Notes: generated by a model not told the origin, from the letters alone. Shown: positions 24,761 through 35,190, numbered from the stretch's first letter. The stretch: DNA of 64,000 bases from Limnomonas spitsbergensis (GCA_037349105.1 JAYJMM010000044.1:101038-165037), one strand, 5' to 3'. Numbers and translations are program-made.

Positions 24761-27700
24761 GTTGCAGGCCATCTCCATGAGTGGGAAACGAGGGGGGCTG
24801 TTTTGCTGAACCACCTTGGTGGCTCAAAATCTGTGTTCCTCCCATTTTACCCACTGCCCTGACATTTTGAGCATGGCTGCATGCTCATATAGTGATCCTT
24901 TACTATGCTGCCAGAATGAAATGTGTGTCCTGGAAGTGTGCAGGCTGTTGCAGGCCATCTCCATGAGTGGGAAACGAGGGGGGCTGTTTTGCTGAACCAC
25001 CTAAGTGGCTCAAAATCTGTGTTCCTCCCAGTCTACCTACTGCCCTGACATTTTGAGCATGGCTGCATGCTCATATAGTGATCCTTTACTATGCTGCCAG
25101 AATGAAATGTGTGTCCTGGAAGTGTGGAGGCTGTTGCAGGCCATCTCCATGAGTGGGAAACGAGGGGGGCTGTTTTGCTGAACCACCTTGGTGGCTCAAA
25201 ATCTGTGTTCCTCCCATTTTACCCACTGCCCTGACATTTTGAGCATGGCTGCATGCTCATATAGTGATCCTTTACTATGCTGCCAGAATGAAATGTGTGT
25301 CCTGGAAGTGTGGAGGCTGTTGCAGGCCATCTCCATGAGTGGGAAACGAGGGGGGCTGTTTTGCTGAACCACCTTGGTGGCTCAAAATCTGTGTTCCTCC
25401 CATTTTACCCACTGCCCTGACATTTTGAGCATGGCTGCATGCTCATATAGTGATCCTTTACTATGCTGCCAGAATGATATGTGTGTCCTGGAAGTGTGGA
25501 GGCTGTTGCAGGCCATCTCCATGAGTGGGAAACGAGGGGGGCTGTTTTGCTGAACCACCTAAGTGGCTCAAAATCTGTGTTCCTCCCATTTTACCCACTG
25601 CCCTGACATTTTGAGCATGGCTGCATGCTCATATAGTGATCCTTTACTATGCTGCCAGAATGAAATGTGTGTCCTGGAAGTGTGGAGGCTGTTGCAGGCC
25701 ATCTCCATGAGTGGGAAACGAGGGGGGCTGTTTTGCTGAACCACCTAAGTGGCTCAAAATCTGTGTTCCTCCCATTTTACCCACTGCCCTGACATTTTGA
25801 GCATGGCTGCATGCTCATATAGTGATCCTTTACTATGCTGCCAGAATGATATGTGTGTCCTGGAAGTGTGGAGGCTGTTGCAGGCCATCTCCATGAGTGG
25901 GAAACGAGGGGGGCTGTTTTGCTGAACCACCTAAGTGGCTCAAAATCTGTGTTCCTCCCATTTTACCCACTGCCCTGACATTTTGAGCATGGCTGCATGC
26001 TCATATAGTGATCCTTTACTATGCTGCCAGAATGAAATGTGTGTCCTGGAAGTGTGGAAGCTGTTGCAGGCCATCTCCATGAGTGGGAAACGAGGGGGGC
26101 TGTTTTGCTGAACCACCTTGGTGGCTCAAAATCTGTGTTCCTCCCATTTTACCCACTGCCCTGACATTTTGAGCATGGCTGCATGCTCATATAGTGATCC
26201 TTTACTATGCTGCCAGAATGAAATGTGTGTCCTGGAAGTGTGGAGGCTGTTGCAGGCCATCTCCATGAGTGGGAAACGAGGGGGGCTGTTTTGCTGAACC
26301 ACCTTGGTGGCTCAAAATCTGTGTTCCTCCCATTTTACCCACTGCCCTGACATTTTGAGCATGGCTGCATGCTCATATAGTGATCCTTTACTATGCTGCC
26401 AGAATGAAATGTGTGTCCTGGAAGTGTGGAGGCTGTTGCAGGCCATCTCCATGAGTGGGAAACGAGGGGGGCTGTTTTGCTGAACCACCTAAGTGGCTCA
26501 AAATCTGTGTTCCTCCCAGTCTACCTACTGCCCTGACATTTTGAGCATGGCTGCATGCTCATATAGTGATCCTTTACTATGCTGCCAGAATGAAATGTGT
26601 GTCCTGGAAGTGTGGAGGCTGTTGCAGGCCATCTCCATGAGTGGGAAACGAGGGGGGCTGTTTTGCTGAACCACCTTGGTGGCTCAAAATCTGTGTTCCT
26701 CCCATTTTACCCACTGCCCTGACAATTTTAGCATGGCTGCATGCTCATATAGTGATCCTTTACTATGCTGCCAGAATGAAATGTGTGTCCTGGAAGTGTG
26801 GAGGCTGTTGCAGGCCATCTCCATGAGTGGGAAACGAGGGGGGCTGTTTTGCTGAACCACCTTGGTGGCTCAAAATCTGTGTTCCTCCCATTTTACCCAC
26901 TGCCCTGACATTTTGAGCATGGCTGCATGCTCATATAGTGATCCTTTACTATGCTGCCAGAATGATATGTGTGTCCTGGAAGTGTGCAGGCTGTTGCAGG
27001 CCATCTCCATGAGTGGGAAACGAGGGGGGCTGTTTTGCTGAACCACCTAAGTGGCTCAAAATCTGTGTTCCTCCCAGTCTACCTACTGCCCTGACATTTT
27101 GAGCATGGCTGCATGCTCATATAGTGATCCTTTACTATGCTGCCAGAATGAAATGTGTGTCCTGGAAGTGTGGAGGCTGTTGCAGGCCATCTCCATGAGT
27201 GGGAAACGAGGGGGGCTGTTTTGCTGAACCACCTTGGTGGCTCAAAATCTGTGTTCCTCCCATTTTACCCACTGCCCTGACATTTTGAGCATGGCTGCAT
27301 GCTCATATAGTGATCCTTTACTATGCTGCCAGAATGAAATGTGTGTCCTGGAAGTGTGGAGGCTGTTGCAGGCCATCTCCATGAGTGGGAAACGAGGGGG
27401 GCTGTTTTGCTGAACCACCTTGGTGGCTCAAAATCTGTGTTCCTCCCATTTTACCCACTGCCCTGACATTTTGAGCATGGCTGCATGCTCATATAGTGAT
27501 CCTTTACTATGCTGCCAGAATGATATGTGTGTCCTGGAAGTGTGCAGGCTGTTGCAGGCCATCTCCATGAGTGGGAAACGAGGGGGGCTGTTTTGCTGAA
27601 CCACCTAAGTGGCTCAAAATCTGTGTTCCTCCCATTTTACCCACTGCCCTGACATTTTGAGCATGGCTGCATGCTCATATAGTGATCCTTTACTATGCTG

Positions 27701-28855
27701 CCAGAATGATATGTGTGTCCTGGAAGTGTGCAGGCTGTTGCAGGCCATCTCCATGAGTGGGAAACGAGGGGGGCTGTTTTGCTGAACCACCTAAGTGGCT
27801 CAAAATCTGTGTTCCTCCCATTTTACCCACTGCCCTGACATTTTGAGCATGGCTGCATGCTCATATAGTGATCCTTTACTATGCTGCCAGAATGAAATGT
27901 GTGTAATGGAAGTGTGGAGGCTGTTGCAGGCCATCTCCATGAGTGGGAAACGAGGGGGGCTGTTTTTCTGAACCACCTAAGTGGCTCAAAATCTGTGTTC
28001 CTCCCATTTTACCCACTGCCCTGACATTTTGAGCATGGCTGCATGCTCATATAGTGATCCTTTACTATGCTGCCAGAATGAAATGTGTGTCCTGGAAGTG
28101 TGGAGGCTGTTGCAGGCCATCTCCATGAGTGGGAAACGAGGGGGGCTGTTTTGCTGAACCACCTTGGTGGCTCAAAATCTGTGTTCCTCCCATTTTACCC
28201 ACTGCCCTGACATTTTGAGCATGGCTGCATGCTCATATAGTGATCCTTTACTATGCTGCCAGAATGATATGTGTGTCCTGGAAGTGTGGAGGCTGTTGCA
28301 GGCCATCTCCATGAGTGGGAAACGAGGGGGGCTGTTTTGCTGAACCACCTAAGTGGCTCAAAATCTGTGTTCCTCCCATTTTACCCACTGCCCTGACATT
28401 TTGAGCATGGCTGCATGCTCATATAGTGATCCTTTACTATGCTGCCAGAATGAAATGTGTGTCCTGGAAGTGTGGAGGCTGTTGCAGGCCATCTCCATGA
28501 GTGGGAAACGAGGGGGGCTGTTTTGCTGAACCACCTAAGTGGCTCAAAATCTGTGTTCCTCCCATTTTACCCACTGCCCTGACATTTTGAGCATGGCTGC
28601 ATGCTCATATAGTGATCCTTTACTATGCTGCCAGAATGATATGTGTGTCCTGGAAGTGTGGAGGCTGTTGCAGGCCATCTCCATGAGTGGGAAACGAGGG
28701 GGGCTGTTTTGCTGAACCACCTAAGTGGCTCAAAATCTGTGTTCCTCCCATTTTACCCACTGCCCTGACATTTTGAGCATGGCTGCATGCTCATATAGTG
28801 ATCCTTTACTATGCTGCCAGAATGAAATGTGTGTCCTGGAAGTGTGGAAGCTGTT

Positions 28856-29114
28856 TTTTAAATTTTCCCTGTGTATCCTATCCATTTTAGATGTGCTTCT
28901 GATCGCGGTTAATTTAATAATTGCTCTGAGTGCCAAGTTTGTAGATGTAGTAGAGGCAAAGTCGTTTTTCAGAGTTGGTTGCAATTTTTTTCAACCTTGC
29001 GTCCATCCCTTCGCTTCATTTCCCCCCGCTCCTCCACATTTTTCTTATTCCCTGGTGTTTGTTTCGTTCTTTCCGGTAAACCCTGAAGTGAGGTGCACAC
29101 GCAGGTGATCCTTG
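28856..29114. other. Array border and pyrimidine-rich unique DNA, no gene seen
   Basis: Unique sequence starts with a T run immediately after the broken last satellite monomer. It becomes rich in C and T around 28985-29075. An open frame runs from the last monomer into this DNA, but it begins in satellite and has no recognisable protein features, so I do not call a gene. Confidence 0.6.
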
Positions 29115-29526
29115 TTTGACCAGGGCCCAGAGGTGTAATGTCATTGATTGAGTGTGGCTGGTGGACTTATGGGCGGTGTCTCACAATCAAAACAAACTAA
29201 CCCAGGAACTCAGAAAGAACGCTCTGATCTCCCAACTCTGAAATTTGGCGCCCATGCGACTGAGCCTATTTGACCCAGGGCCAGAGGTGTAATGTCATTG
29301 ATTGAGTGTGGCTGGTGGACTTATGGGCGGTGTCTCACAATCAAAACAAACTAACCCAGGAACTCAGAAAGAACGCTCTGATCTCCCAACTCTGAAATTT
29401 GGCGCCCATGCGACTGAGCCTATTTGACCCAGGGCCAGAGGTGTAACGTCATTAATTGAGTGTGGCTGGTGGATGTATGGGCGGTGTCTCACAATCAAAA
29501 CAAACTAACCCATGAACTCAGAAAGC
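29115..29526. repeat. 154-bp tandem repeat, about 2.7 copies
   Basis: The anchor TTTGAC recurs at 29115, 29269 and 29423, exactly 154 bp apart. Copies 1 and 2 are almost identical. Copy 3 has substitutions (for example TGTAACGTCATTAATTGAG) and loses similarity after AACTCAGAAAG at about 29526. A diverged version of the missing tail (GGACGCCCACGCGGCCGAGC) appears at about 29592, so copy 3 seems interrupted by about 60 bp of T/C-rich DNA. Each unit contains TGGCGCCCATGCG. TGGCGCC resembles the primer-binding-site start of many LTR retrotransposons, but I see no LTR termini or polymerase frame, so an LTR-derived origin is only a possibility. Confidence 0.9.
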
Positions 29527-30033
29527 CTCTTATTTCGTTCCTTTCCCCCTCTCTTTCTTTGAGTTCCTTCTTTACTCCCTTCTGAACAGTTGGACGCCCA
29601 CGCGGCCGAGCTTTGAGCGGCCCGCGTGGACATGTTACTAGTCTCATCTTTGAAATTTATGCTCTTCTATGTATAAGTAGAGGCTTAAAATATTATGTTT
29701 TGGCTAAATACGTTCCACATTACATTACACATAGGGGTTACAAGGCCATATCTTGCAAGGCTAGGTCATGCCATGCCAGCCTTGGCCATGCCATGCCATG
29801 CCTTGCAAGTTAGCCTCCCTTCCCCTACCACATGGCCACCTTGTTGGAGCTACATCTGAAACCTGCACAGGAGTGAAACAAGTTAGTTTCGTTATAATGA
29901 TGTTGGGCTCAAGGTAGACATTTCACAATTTTGTGAACTCACTTCAACTAGTTTATCGTCCGCATCTTCAGCTCGCGCTATTGTGCTCAACCGCTTGAAT
30001 CTGTAGGCCATGCTCTGGTTCATCTCCAACCTG
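29527..30033. other. Non-coding spacer with a short CATGC-rich simple repeat
   Basis: No credible gene is visible. At about 29766-29808 there is a short degenerate run of CATGCCATGC-type units (CCATGCCAGCCTTGGCCATG and similar). The rest is unique sequence of mixed composition. Confidence 0.5.
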
Positions 30034-30089
30034 CAGAGGTATGTTCAACCGAAATTAGTATGCGGAGACTACAATGAAGTGCATGCATT
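30034..30089 (+). repeat. Dispersed ~56-bp repeat, copy 1
   Basis: The segment beginning CAGAGGTATGTTCAACCGAA and ending GAAGTGCATGCAT matches 30852-30907 with few substitutions. It is in direct orientation, 818 bp apart. Weaker echoes (CCTGCA, then AGG, then AGTTAGT) can be seen near 29864 and 30355, so this may be part of an older, degraded repeat family. Confidence 0.8.
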
Positions 30090-30851
30090 GGGAGGACATG
30101 CCCATGTAATCGTACCGGACCCTAATCCTGATGGATATCCCTCTAGGGCATGCACCTTTGTTAGTACTTGCACCTGCATTGATTCATGCACATTCACTTG
30201 TGCACCCATGCCCAGAGTTTTTTTAATTTTAATTTGCCACTCATGTAAATGCCTGAGGTGTGAAAAGTGTGCAGGGCCTCTTCCCCCTTTCTTTCCCATA
30301 GTCCTCCCCACCCCAACTCACACGATGGTCTGAGCTCTTCATCTTCACGACCACCTGCAAAGGGATGGGCCACACAAGTTAGTGGCTTGAGGAGACATGA
30401 CGTTTTTACATAAGGGCCCTACACCTTACCTGCTCCTGTCGACCATGGCAGGTACCCTGCCTCCATGATTTTGTACGTATGTGTGGACGGCGCAGCTAAC
30501 GAAAGCAAATCCCCCTAACTTCAGAAACTGTGTGTGGCTTCAACTAGAGATTCTTGTAATTTAAATGTGCTAGTCCAGCCAGTAAATGAGTGCTGATGTA
30601 ACCAGCATGCCCTACATTTCCTGACCAGCATGCCCTACACGTGACATGCCATTTTTACCTGCCATGTTGTCGCTGGGCGGGTGGCCTCATGGCGCGCGGT
30701 GTAAGCATCTTGATGGAGTCATGTGCACGGGGCTGGTAGTGCACGGGGCTGGTAGACTTCCTATAGCTGATGAGGCTGGTCTTCTGTAGCTTCAGACCAG
30801 CACGATGCATGGTAGGTAGGCCAGCCAGCCTAAACCTGTGGTAGCAAGGGA
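30090..30851. other. Intergenic DNA between the dispersed repeat copies
   Basis: I see no gene I can defend. Two small direct duplications are present: CCAGCATGCCCTACA occurs twice at about 30602-30640, and TGCACGGGGCTGGTAG occurs twice in a row at about 30724-30755. Open frames on both strands (for example 30010-30333 plus and 30655-30927 minus) overlap each other and show no domain, signal or plausible splice structure. Confidence 0.5.
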
Positions 30852-30907
30852 CAGAGGTTTGTTCCACCGAAATTAGTATACAGAGACTACAATGAAGTGC
30901 ATGCATC
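30852..30907 (+). repeat. Dispersed ~56-bp repeat, copy 2
   Basis: This is the partner of 30034-30089. The shared core GAGACTACAATGAAGTGCAT is identical in both copies. Sequence on either side differs, so the repeat has sharp borders. Confidence 0.8.
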
Positions 30908-31019
30908 ATGTACATTGCATCTAGCAACCCTGCAGATGTTACTCTTTTTCATTGCATGCAAGGTTCAACCAGTACGGGGGGGAGGCATTGGAAATCAGCA
31001 TGGGCAGCCATGGGCTGAT

Positions 31020-31107
31020 GCAGTTGGTTGGGGGATAGGGGCTGCCTGTGGCCATGGGCTGAGGCAGGTGGTGGTGGGAGAGGGGGTGCATTTGGCCATG
31101 TGTTGGG
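31020..31107 (+). repeat. Two copies of a 44-bp motif related to the cassette of the 56-bp array
   Basis: GCAGTTGGTTGGGGGATAGG at 31020 and GCAGGTGGTGGTGGGAGAGG at 31064 start two 44-bp units, each continuing through GGCCATGGGCTG or a variant. The same motif with the same 44-bp period occurs three times in each cassette of the second array, for example with GGTGGT or GGTGAT at 38501, 38545 and 38589. Shared length, order and G-rich core make chance similarity unlikely. Confidence 0.7.
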
Positions 31108-31701
31108 TAAGCAACCTGGACATTTCTCTGTGTTCGTCCTTTCTAGGTTCATCCGGCCGCCCTGACCCCATCCGGAAGAATCAATTTGCCTGCGAAGCCC
31201 GATCTGAAGACCCGTCCCCCTTGCTCCCTGCAGCTTTGGACTTCCACCTTGGCAGCCTCGCTAATATTCCTGTTGTCAGTTCGTCCATTGTGTGGCAGGT
31301 CGCGCCTCGCTAACCTGGACTCCCCTCATTCCTCACCTGCACAATCGCCTGATGCGCCGCTTCGCTTGTCGAAGACCTCATACCACTACAGGGCTTTCGC
31401 TGGCTCCACTCGCATCCTGTGATGGTGTGAGCGCTCGGTTTAGTGGAATGAGGGGGTGGATAGCAAGTTGAAGGTCGCGGGCCTGACCTCATTACCTTCC
31501 CCATATGACTTCCGATGTCTACCACACGCGCATTAACATAATGATAGAACCACTGCTGCCGTTCCAAGTGGACTTTGGTGAAGCACCTGTCCTTGTGGTC
31601 GGATCAGCAGATTGGCGGTGGCGTTAGGTCTGCGGCATGCCCATTTGTTAACGATCGTTATGAGATGTGTGTTCAAAATCAACAGCTAATTAAAAATCGA
31701 C
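31108..31701. other. Upstream region of the two-exon gene, no separate gene called
   Basis: Overlapping frames on both strands (30897-31313 and 31186-31422 plus, 31310-31567 minus) look coincidental. An in-frame TAA at 31687-31689 closes the frame of the downstream gene 12 nt before its ATG, so the coding part begins at 31702 unless a 5' exon is spliced in. A promoter probably lies here, but I see no clear TATA box or other element. Confidence 0.45.
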
Positions 31702-32567
31702 ATGGCGGCCATTGCACCCAAGCGCATCCTTGCCCGTGCGCCAGTCGGCTGGGTTCGCACTGTGGTACCCCTGTACAAGAATTTCATGCTGCTACTCAAA
31801 ATGCGTGCCTTGCGAGGTTTGGGGCGAGACAGCGGAAACGGCATGCCGGGAACGGCCTCAAACTTGAGCAAGGCCGCACTCATGCTGGTGTTCATTAATT
31901 GCTTGACTCCGGGAGTTGCCGCCCACATAGCGTTCACGGACGTCGGGTGTGACGATGGGGCGATGATGGTTTTTGCCTTATTCGCCGGGGCCATGTCCAC
32001 ATTTGGCGTAGAGGTGCAGCCGAGCCCGAAGGGGGTGAGTTATGTGTTGTTGCATACGCTCATGATGCTTCTGACGATGACGTCGAAGATACCGGTCTTA
32101 GACGATTTGTTTCGACGTCATCGCAGATCTTCGATGTCATGGCTCTCCAGTGGCCGAAAGGACAGATGCAAGCGTTGTTCGGACCTGACTCTGAGGCAAG
32201 CAAGGAGACCCTCCTCGTGCACCCGAACTGGGATCCGGAGGTCCCTGTGATTCGGTACGTCTTCTCCTTCAATGTCGGATGGAAAGACAGCTGCCTCCAA
32301 CGCCTCTTTATGGCGGTGCGGCAGTGCAGCGAGGCAGGCATGTTCTGCACGTTTAGGTCGGAGGCCTCCGGCAGCCTGTTCAGGGGCCGAAAAGCGCACA
32401 CCGTCGTGCTTGCAACTTTGAATGCGCCAGGGGCCAAGGGCACGTGGGCGTACCTACTAGATGTCAAGGTTTCAATGGCGGGTAGCGGAGACAAGAAGAA
32501 GGGCATGGTGTTTTATAACACCGATGTCATCCCCGCCGGCAATGTTGCATGGCTGAGTGCTCTGTAG
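31702..32567 (+). CDS. Spliced two-exon gene, 257-aa protein of unknown function
   Basis: I do not recognise this protein. Exon 1 is 31702-32034 (111 codons) and exon 2 is 32127-32567 (146 codons plus TAG). They are joined by removal of a 92-nt phase-0 GTGAGT...GCAG intron. Without splicing the frame shifts and ends at 32250; with splicing both long frames join exactly. The start ATG lies in a good context (GACATGGCGG), and an in-frame TAA precedes it by 12 nt. The N-terminus (1-40) is basic with hydrophobic patches. Residues 58-78 and 86-103 are hydrophobic and could be two membrane segments or a buried core. The exon-2 part (112-257) looks like a soluble globular domain with alternating hydrophobic stretches, four cysteines and a hydrophobic C-terminus. 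It is more GC-rich than its surroundings, as expected for coding DNA. Minus-strand frames over the same bases look like shadows. An additional 5' exon cannot be excluded. Confidence 0.65.
32035..32126 (+). other. Intron of the 257-aa gene (92 nt, phase 0)
   Basis: The donor is GTGAGT at 32035 and the acceptor is CATCGCAG ending at 32126. TTCTGAC near 32070 could be a branch point. The length is not a multiple of three, so retention would frameshift the product. Size and borders resemble the three introns of the minus-strand gene in this window. Confidence 0.65.
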
Positions 32568-32784
32568 AGGCCTCAAAACCGCACACTTTATTAGTGACAG
32601 TGTTCATGTGTATTTATGTCACTTCTGCTAGCATGGAACATGGGGCAGGCCGGTGAAATAGCCCGCTCGCTGCCCCCCAATAACGGCTTCTTATTTTTAA
32701 CCGCTTCATGTAGCACGCAAACACGATGCCATTTTTGTTGTCTCCCTAGACTTTAAGCTTGTTCCATTCACAATCCTGAAAGTA

Positions 32785-33271
32785 GTATGATTTTACTCAA
32801 CCCTGGAAACTGACGTTCCCCTGGATTTGATTTGAATAAGCGTGCATCCCGAAATGAAGCCCTGAACCATCTCAGCCCATGGAAAGCATCCCAAACTATA
32901 ACAAGACCTTGCTACAAAATCTGGAAAGGCAAAATTATGATCCACGCCCTGAGATCCAGAGCCGAGCCTTTCAAAAACAGGGACAGGTCACGAAGCTAAC
33001 AAACACGCAATTGGGTGTACGGTAGAATGGAGGAAACCGCCCGCCCCGTTGCTCTCCACTTGAACGATGTGTACCACAGCCCCCCAAATGACCACTCTGT
33101 CACTCGTATCTCCCTTAGTTCCTCAGAGGTTCATATTCTCACCGCGGTGCGGCTTCAAAAATATAAAGGGCCTTTCAAAGCGAAACATGGCTGCCATGAT
33201 TTGCCGATAGCATCCCGCTCACCATAATAAATTACAGGGAAGGCCTGAAATACCCTCTCTCAAGACATGAA
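32785..33271. repeat. Diverged tandem duplication of ~490-515 bp, copy 1
   Basis: Many landmarks recur in the same order in 33272-33790: CCTGGAAACTGACGTTCCC, TGCATCCCGAA (32843), CAGCCCA followed by GGAAAGCATC, CCTTGCTAC, GATCCAGAGCCGAGCC, GTACCACAGCC, GACCACTCTG and CATCCCGCTCACC (33211). No credible frame is conserved between the copies, so the unit appears non-coding. It could be a decayed mobile element or an old local duplication downstream of the 257-aa gene. Confidence 0.8.
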
Positions 33272-33790
33272 CGTAAGATGCTTTTCCTCAGCTCTGGAAA
33301 TTGACCCTCCCAGAATTTGATCTGAATTAGGTTTGCATCCCGAATTTAATGGACACCTCGCATTCATTTCAGCCCAAGGGAAGCATCTCAAACCCTATTA
33401 TTAACGACGGTGTGTGTCAACATAACACCTTGCTACCAAATACGGCTAAAGGAAAATTTAAAGACTCTGATCCAGATCCGAGCCTCGAAGCTGGGCCATG
33501 ACGGCGAAAATACGCAAACGAGTTTTATGTTTCAATAAAAAAGGGAAGCCGCCCCCCCAGAACTCCAGCCCCATTGCTCTCTAACTCTCAAACATGTATA
33601 CCACAGCCTCCCAAAAGACCACTCTGCCCCTCTGATCCTCATCTTCCCTTTTATTTCCGCAAGGGGTTTGAGCTCTGAAGGGGGTTCATCTCAAATAAAA
33701 ACACGACCGCAATGATGTGGTATACACATCCCGCTCACCGAATTAATTATATGAAAGGCTGGCAATCCCCCATCCCTCATGATTTAACTG
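33272..33790. repeat. Diverged tandem duplication of ~490-515 bp, copy 2
   Basis: This is the counterpart of 32785-33271. GCATCCCGAA lies 491 bp and CATCCCGCTCACC 516 bp from the equivalents in copy 1, so copy 2 has gained sequence in its interior. The two copies have many substitutions and small indels, which makes the duplication old compared with the satellites. Confidence 0.8.
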
Positions 33791-33873
33791 CTCTAGCCAA
33801 CGCGTCCATAATAAGAGGCTGTTCATAGACACATGGTTGTTTTCAAGGGACAGCGAGGGGAAGTTGATAAAAT

Positions 33874-33994
33874 ACTTCCCGTCATTAGGTCCTGACGGCC
33901 TGTGGGGGTTAAAGCCGGAACGCGCTCGGAATCGAACCTCCGCCGCTTCAGGCGCAACCCCCCACGGGCCGTCAAGGACCTACTGAGGGGAAGT
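33874..33994. repeat. Long imperfect inverted repeat enclosing a tRNA B-box-like sequence
   Basis: The left arm (33874-33910, ACTTCCCGTCATTAGGTCC to GGGGGTT) is nearly the reverse complement of the right arm (33956-33994, AACCCCCCACGGGCC to GAGGGGAAGT), with three mismatches and two one-base gaps over about 38 bp. The 45-nt loop contains GGAATCGAACC at 33928-33938, which on the minus strand reads GGTTCGATTCC, the RNA polymerase III B-box/T-loop consensus. The bases around it do not make a normal T stem, and I could not fold a cloverleaf, so I do not call a tRNA. It may be a tRNA-derived or foldback (MITE-like) element, or a gene for a structured RNA. Confidence 0.7.
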
Positions 33995-35190
33995 GTCCGG
34001 AGAGCGTTAGGCGTCGCAACATCGTTTTTCCTTGCAGGACGGATAACCGCAGGTCAAGAGCAACAGTCAAGGCAAAGCAAGTCATGTGTGGGTTGGCACA
34101 CATGAGGAGCGAGGGTGGTGGGGTAGTCTGCTGAGTACCCTCATGTAAGGGGTGTGACGACGGTACGTAGTACACGCGTTGCTGACACGCTGTCGACAGG
34201 GACTTAGACCCTCACCCACAAAATACCAAGCGAGAACATCGCTGCGGAGCAAGCAAGAGAGAGCGCACACGCAAACCAAGACAAATATGAACCGAAACTG
34301 GGGGAGAGCAGAAACAAGGGAAATCTACAAAAGTAACGAAGTGTACCGCTTGTGTCACCTTAGCCACGCCACTGTATGCTTTATTCACAGCACACGAAAA
34401 GCACAGCCAAGGAGCACACAAATAAAAACACAATTGTCGAACGCAGCTCTGATTGAAATCAAGGCAAGAGACACGACAACGGGAAACCATCTGCAAAGGG
34501 CACACAAAGAAACAGAACAGCGTGGCAGCAGGTACGACGGCAATCAAACGCGTCACCACAACCGACACACGAGGCCACCTACCGACAACCGCGCTCGGCT
34601 CAAAAGCCAGAAAGCAGCGAAAATTAAGGGGAAGCAAGCAACACAGCATACAGTGGGCCAGCATGCCTTCAAAGGTGGCATATGGGACTTTACAAAGGGG
34701 AGGGCCGCCGGGGGGGGGGGGGGGGCATATCTTTGCCGATCGCAAAGATCAAGGCAGTAAAACACAAGAGGCGAGGCGAGGGCTGTGGAGGCGTGTGGGT
34801 GAGGGCTGTGCAGTAAATCACGTCAAGGAACACGTGTATGTACCCGGCTTTGTTTAGAATCGTGTTGAAGGCATGCTATGCCACGAAGCTTCCTATGACC
34901 TTGCATGAGCAAGACCTGACATAAGGAAGGCTGGCAAATTCATGAGGATCTCATGGAGCAGATCTGGCTCATGTGAGCGGAGGGGGGGAGATGTGGACTG
35001 AAGTAAGCACGATGAGGCATTATCTGCATGGCTGTAGATTGTCTGTGGGCCAAGACGTAACATGTTCATGCAAAGTCCACAAACTGGCTGAAGGATGTCA
35101 AGCGTGTTCAGGATTGCCTCTCACGAATTAGCCTTTATTTCCAGCGTGCAGGCGGAGTGAGCATATGTCATTGGAGTGCGAGCCTTGTGC
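33995..35190. other. Intergenic DNA, purine-rich on the plus strand, with a 16-nt G run
   Basis: Long overlapping frames occur on both strands at 34179-34857 (193 and 134 codons plus, 177 codons minus). The region is A/G-rich on the plus strand with few stop triplets, and the predicted peptides are low-complexity and unlike known domains, so I do not call genes. A run of 16 G lies at 34710-34725. The part near 35190 is probably the 3' flank of the minus-strand nuclease-like gene. Confidence 0.5.

Larger units (their letters stand above)
1..28855. repeat. 186-bp satellite array (about 155 head-to-tail copies)
   Basis: The start of the monomer (CTGTTGCAGGCCATCTCC) recurs at 1, 187, 373, 559 and so on with a period of 186 bp. 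The array is entered mid-stream at the window edge and ends abruptly at about 28855, where the last monomer breaks off after CTGTT and unique T-rich DNA begins. Copies differ at a few fixed sites: CCTAAGTGG or CCTTGGTGG, CATTTTAC or CAGTCTAC, CCCACTG or CCTACTG, AATGAAATG or AATGATATG, GTGGAGG or GTGGAAG or GTGCAGG, and GTGTCCTGG or GTGTAATGG. A few units are 185 or 187 bp through single-base indels. The monomer is near nucleosomal length, as in many centromeric or subtelomeric satellites, but the sequence does not show which this is. I see no gene in it. The 186-bp length is a multiple of three, yet the longest plus frame meets a TGA in each ordinary monomer. Confidence 0.98.

Noticed and set aside
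1..28855. CRISPR array
   Set aside because: Units are contiguous 186-bp copies with no variable spacers between short repeats.
28725..29108. 127-codon plus frame crossing the array border
   Set aside because: The first third is satellite monomer and the rest is pyrimidine-rich unique DNA. It has no domain and the overlapping minus frame is equally open.
29766..29808. CATGCC-rich run as a functional site
   Set aside because: It is short and irregular, as expected of low-level simple-sequence slippage.
32060..32506. Minus-strand frames of 148 and 93 codons opposite the 257-aa gene
   Set aside because: They lie in GC-rich coding DNA of the plus-strand gene and are best explained as shadows.
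33928..33938. tRNA gene on the minus strand, suggested by GGTTCGATTCC
   Set aside because: The flanking bases do not form a T stem, and no acceptor or anticodon arm fits; the motif sits in the loop of a larger inverted repeat.
34179..34760. 193-codon plus and 177-codon minus overlapping frames
   Set aside because: The strand is purine-biased and poor in stops, the peptides are low-complexity, and neither has a plausible splice or domain structure. A gene here cannot be excluded without transcripts.
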